64,000 nucleotides of DNA, taken from NCBI RefSeq assembly GCF_001442805.1, contig NZ_CP011131.1:5952001-6016000 (forward strand). Reading direction: 5' to 3'. Shown here piece after piece: positions 61,904 through 64,000 of the stretch. A program made the position numbers and the translations under genes. The notes under the pieces were generated by a model. The model was not told the origin of the DNA. It saw only the letters and a program-made list of their open reading frames with translations, and ran no database searches. How positions within the stretch are numbered: the stretch's first letter is position 1; each line of letters begins with the position of its first letter. Origin of the DNA: Lysobacter gummosus (lineage in GTDB: Bacteria > Pseudomonadota > Gammaproteobacteria > Xanthomonadales > Xanthomonadaceae).

Positions 61904-62416
61904 ATGCTGATCCGCAATCGCACGCATTACGCCGTCGCCGCCGCCCTGGTCGCCGCGCTGGCGCTGGCCGGCTGCAAGAAGAAGGAAGAGCCGGCTCCCA
62001 CGCCGCCGCCCGCCGCTGAAACCCCGGCTCCGGCGCCCGCACCGGCCGAGCCCGCTCCGGCGCCCGCCGCCACCGCAAGCGTCGCCAGTGTGGACCTGGG
62101 CAGCGCGATCGGCGCCGACAAGAAGGTCACCGCGGCCGCCACCTCGTTCAAGCCGAAGGACACGATCTACGCCTCGATCTCCACCAGCACCTCCGATCCG
62201 GCCGCGACCGTACCGACCAAGCTCGGCGCCAAGTGGACCTTCCAGGACGGCCAGACCGTTCACGAAGAGCCGGTGGCCGACGTGCAGGCCACCAACGGCG
62301 GCGTCACCGCGTTCCAGATCAACAGCCCGAAGGGTTTCCCGGAAGGCAAGTACAAGGTCGAAATCACTCAGGACGGCAACGTCGTCCAGACGAAGGAATT
62401 CGACGTCAAGAAGTAA
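61904..62416 (+). CDS. Lipoprotein with Pro/Ala linker and beta-rich domain
   Basis: 170 residues; AGGAGA lies 7 nt before the ATG. Lipobox LALAGC (about residue 24), then Lys and a Pro/Ala-rich linker (about residues 29-58) that could span the periplasm. The mature domain has VDLGSAIGADKKVTAAATSF, FKPKDTIYASISTSTSD, KWTFQDGQTVHEE and GFPEGKYKVEITQDGNVV, an immunoglobulin-like arrangement seen in small lipoproteins of unknown role. Follows the LysM gene by 50 nt and may share its transcript. A terminator follows. Confidence 0.85.
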   Translation: MLIRNRTHYAVAAALVAALALAGCKKKEEPAPTPPPAAETPAPAPAPAEPAPAPAATASVASVDLGSAIGADKKVTAAATSFKPKDTIYASISTSTSDPAATVPTKLGAKWTFQDGQTVHEEPVADVQATNGGVTAFQINSPKGFPEGKYKVEITQDGNVVQTKEFDVKK

Positions 62417-62448
62417 GGCTCTCTCCGCCACTATGGGCGGGCAAGCCC

Positions 62449-62479
62449 AGGGCGCGGCTACATGCCGCGCCCTTTTTTT
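62449..62479 (+). terminator. Rho-independent terminator after the lipoprotein gene
   Basis: AGGGCGCGGC / TACAT / GCCGCGCCCT stem followed by a seven-T tract. Confidence 0.92.
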
Positions 62480-62539
62480 GTCTGCGTTTTGGGCCCGGAA
62501 CGCCGCTCAACACCCAAGCACATCCCGAACCCCCAAGGC

Positions 62540-62691
62540 AGTTCCCCCCCTTTGGAAAAGGGGGGCAGGGGGGATTTAGCTTTTGCTCCTCACCGCGTCG
62601 CAAAGCAAATCCCCCGCGCTCCGCTTTACTCCGCGAAACGAAACCAGCGCCGGGCGCCCGCCCCCTTTTCCAAAGGGGGCCACCGTTCGCG
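62540..62691. repeat. Composite palindromic repeat (CCCCCTTT family)
   Basis: GTTCCCCCCCTTTGGAAAAGGG... hairpin, GATTTAGCTTTTGC, GCAAAGCAAATCCCCC and a CCCCCTTTTCCAAAGGGGG hairpin. It is oriented opposite to the 56-kb copy in its middle part. Separates convergent lipoprotein and ychJ genes. Confidence 0.82.
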
Positions 62692-62693
62692 CC

Positions 62694-63092
62694 TCACTTC
62701 GCCGACGGAAACTCCCCGTCCACATACAACCACCGCCCCTCGACCCGCGCGAACCGGCTGACCTCGTGCAAACGCACCGCCGAACCTCCGCCGACGCGGT
62801 AGCGCGCGACGAACTCGACCACCGCGGCATCGCCCTCGGGCCGGTGCCGCTTCACCTGCAACCCCAGCCAACGCACCGCCGGGTCGAAATCCAGCTGCGC
62901 CGGACACGTATCCGGATGCCAGCTGGCCCGCAGATAGTCCGCATCGCCCAGGACGTAGGCGCTGTAGCGCGAGCGCATCAGGGCCTCGGCCGACTCGGCC
63001 GCCGCCCCGCCATGCAGCCGCCCGCAACAGGCGGCATAACGACGCGACGGGTCGCAGGGGCAGGCGGCGGGCGGATCGGTTCGGGTGCTCAT
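62694..63092 (-). CDS. ychJ: YchJ-family SEC-C protein (UPF0225)
   Basis: 132 residues. The N-terminal Cys-rich SEC-C-like zinc site reads PPAACPCDPSRRYAACCGRL, followed by the YchJ NTF2-like body: ALMRSRYSAYVLGDADYLRA, SWHPDTCPAQLDFD, VEFVARYRVGGGSAVRLHE and FARVEGRWLYVDGEF. Cytosolic. It is divergent from another SEC-C protein gene, 71 nt between starts. Molecular function unknown. Confidence 0.92.
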   Translation of the reverse strand: MSTRTDPPAACPCDPSRRYAACCGRLHGGAAAESAEALMRSRYSAYVLGDADYLRASWHPDTCPAQLDFDPAVRWLGLQVKRHRPEGDAAVVEFVARYRVGGGSAVRLHEVSRFARVEGRWLYVDGEFPSAK

Positions 63093-63163
63093 GACGGTAT
63101 TTTCAGCGCAGACACGCCGCTGCGACTACCATGCGCGTCCCCACCCGTTGCCCGAGTCCTGCC

Positions 63164-63871
<708 letters not shown>

Positions 63872-64000
63872 GCCGGCCGCGGACACGAATCCACTACGCG
63901 GCCGCTTGCCGGCCCGCCGCTAACGGGTGAGATCATTCGCCCGTTACGCCGCAACGACCCAGCACGCCGTTTTTCCACCCGCTCACTTCGCCCGGCTCCG

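Overview
The window is high-GC, gene-dense DNA from a gammaproteobacterium of the Xanthomonadaceae, most likely Lysobacter or a close relative. This rests on codon bias and family content: an HU protein with a Lys/Ala-rich tail, a secreted M4 protease, a CocE-type hydrolase, a fused PabA-PabB next to an EntD-type phosphopantetheinyl transferase, and abundant palindromic intergenic repeats. No sequence search could be run, so the genus is inferred. No rRNA, tRNA, CRISPR array, prophage or transposase gene was seen.

Layout. 1-3.0 kb: two metallo-beta-lactamase-fold hydrolases flank a TetR regulator, with a perfect palindromic operator in the divergent promoter. 3.4-9.3 kb: a polymorphic-toxin module, namely a 1636-residue secreted RHS/YD-repeat protein with an unrecognised C-terminal toxin, a candidate immunity gene 2 nt downstream, and a second small candidate immunity gene. 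9.4-12.6 kb: six minus-strand genes for small membrane or secreted proteins of unknown function. 12.9-19.8 kb: a small Cys-containing secreted peptide, a secreted CocE/S15 hydrolase, then a class II lanthipeptide locus (53-residue precursor, LanM synthetase, cupin) with no transporter or leader protease beside it. 20-26 kb: a TPR membrane sensor-like protein, small secreted proteins and a LytS/LytTR two-component pair. 26.4-33 kb: pabAB, the phosphopantetheinyl transferase, the M4 protease and a beta-lactamase-fold serine hydrolase.

33-38.7 kb: a seven-gene minus-strand operon of the yjfIJKLMC type (DUF2170, PspA-like, K+ channel, DUF2491, DUF350, DUF1190, glutathionylspermidine synthase-like ATP-grasp enzyme), with several ATGA overlaps. 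It looks like a membrane-stress system of unknown chemistry. 39-47.4 kb: a c5-type cytochrome, an extracellular-type endonuclease/exonuclease/phosphatase, an alpha/beta hydrolase, an LprI-like protein coupled to ZapE, a tailed HU protein and a StrB-like antibiotic kinase. 47.7-56 kb: a tripartite EmrAB/NodT efflux system, an APC permease, and a LysR regulator divergent from an aldo/keto reductase with a palindromic operator between them. 56-64 kb: two paralogous exported M20D amidohydrolases, QueF, a LysM protein, a lipoprotein, and the divergent SEC-C proteins YchJ and UPF0149/YecA-like.

Intergenic DNA carries several repeat families: a composite palindromic element built on CCCCCTTT/AAAGGGGG hairpins in at least five places (one expanded into a 193-bp tandem array), REP-like palindromes with the core ATTCCCGCGAACGCGGGAAT, a 235-bp MITE-like element with 14-bp terminal inverted repeats, and a two-copy direct repeat at 41.8-42.1 kb.
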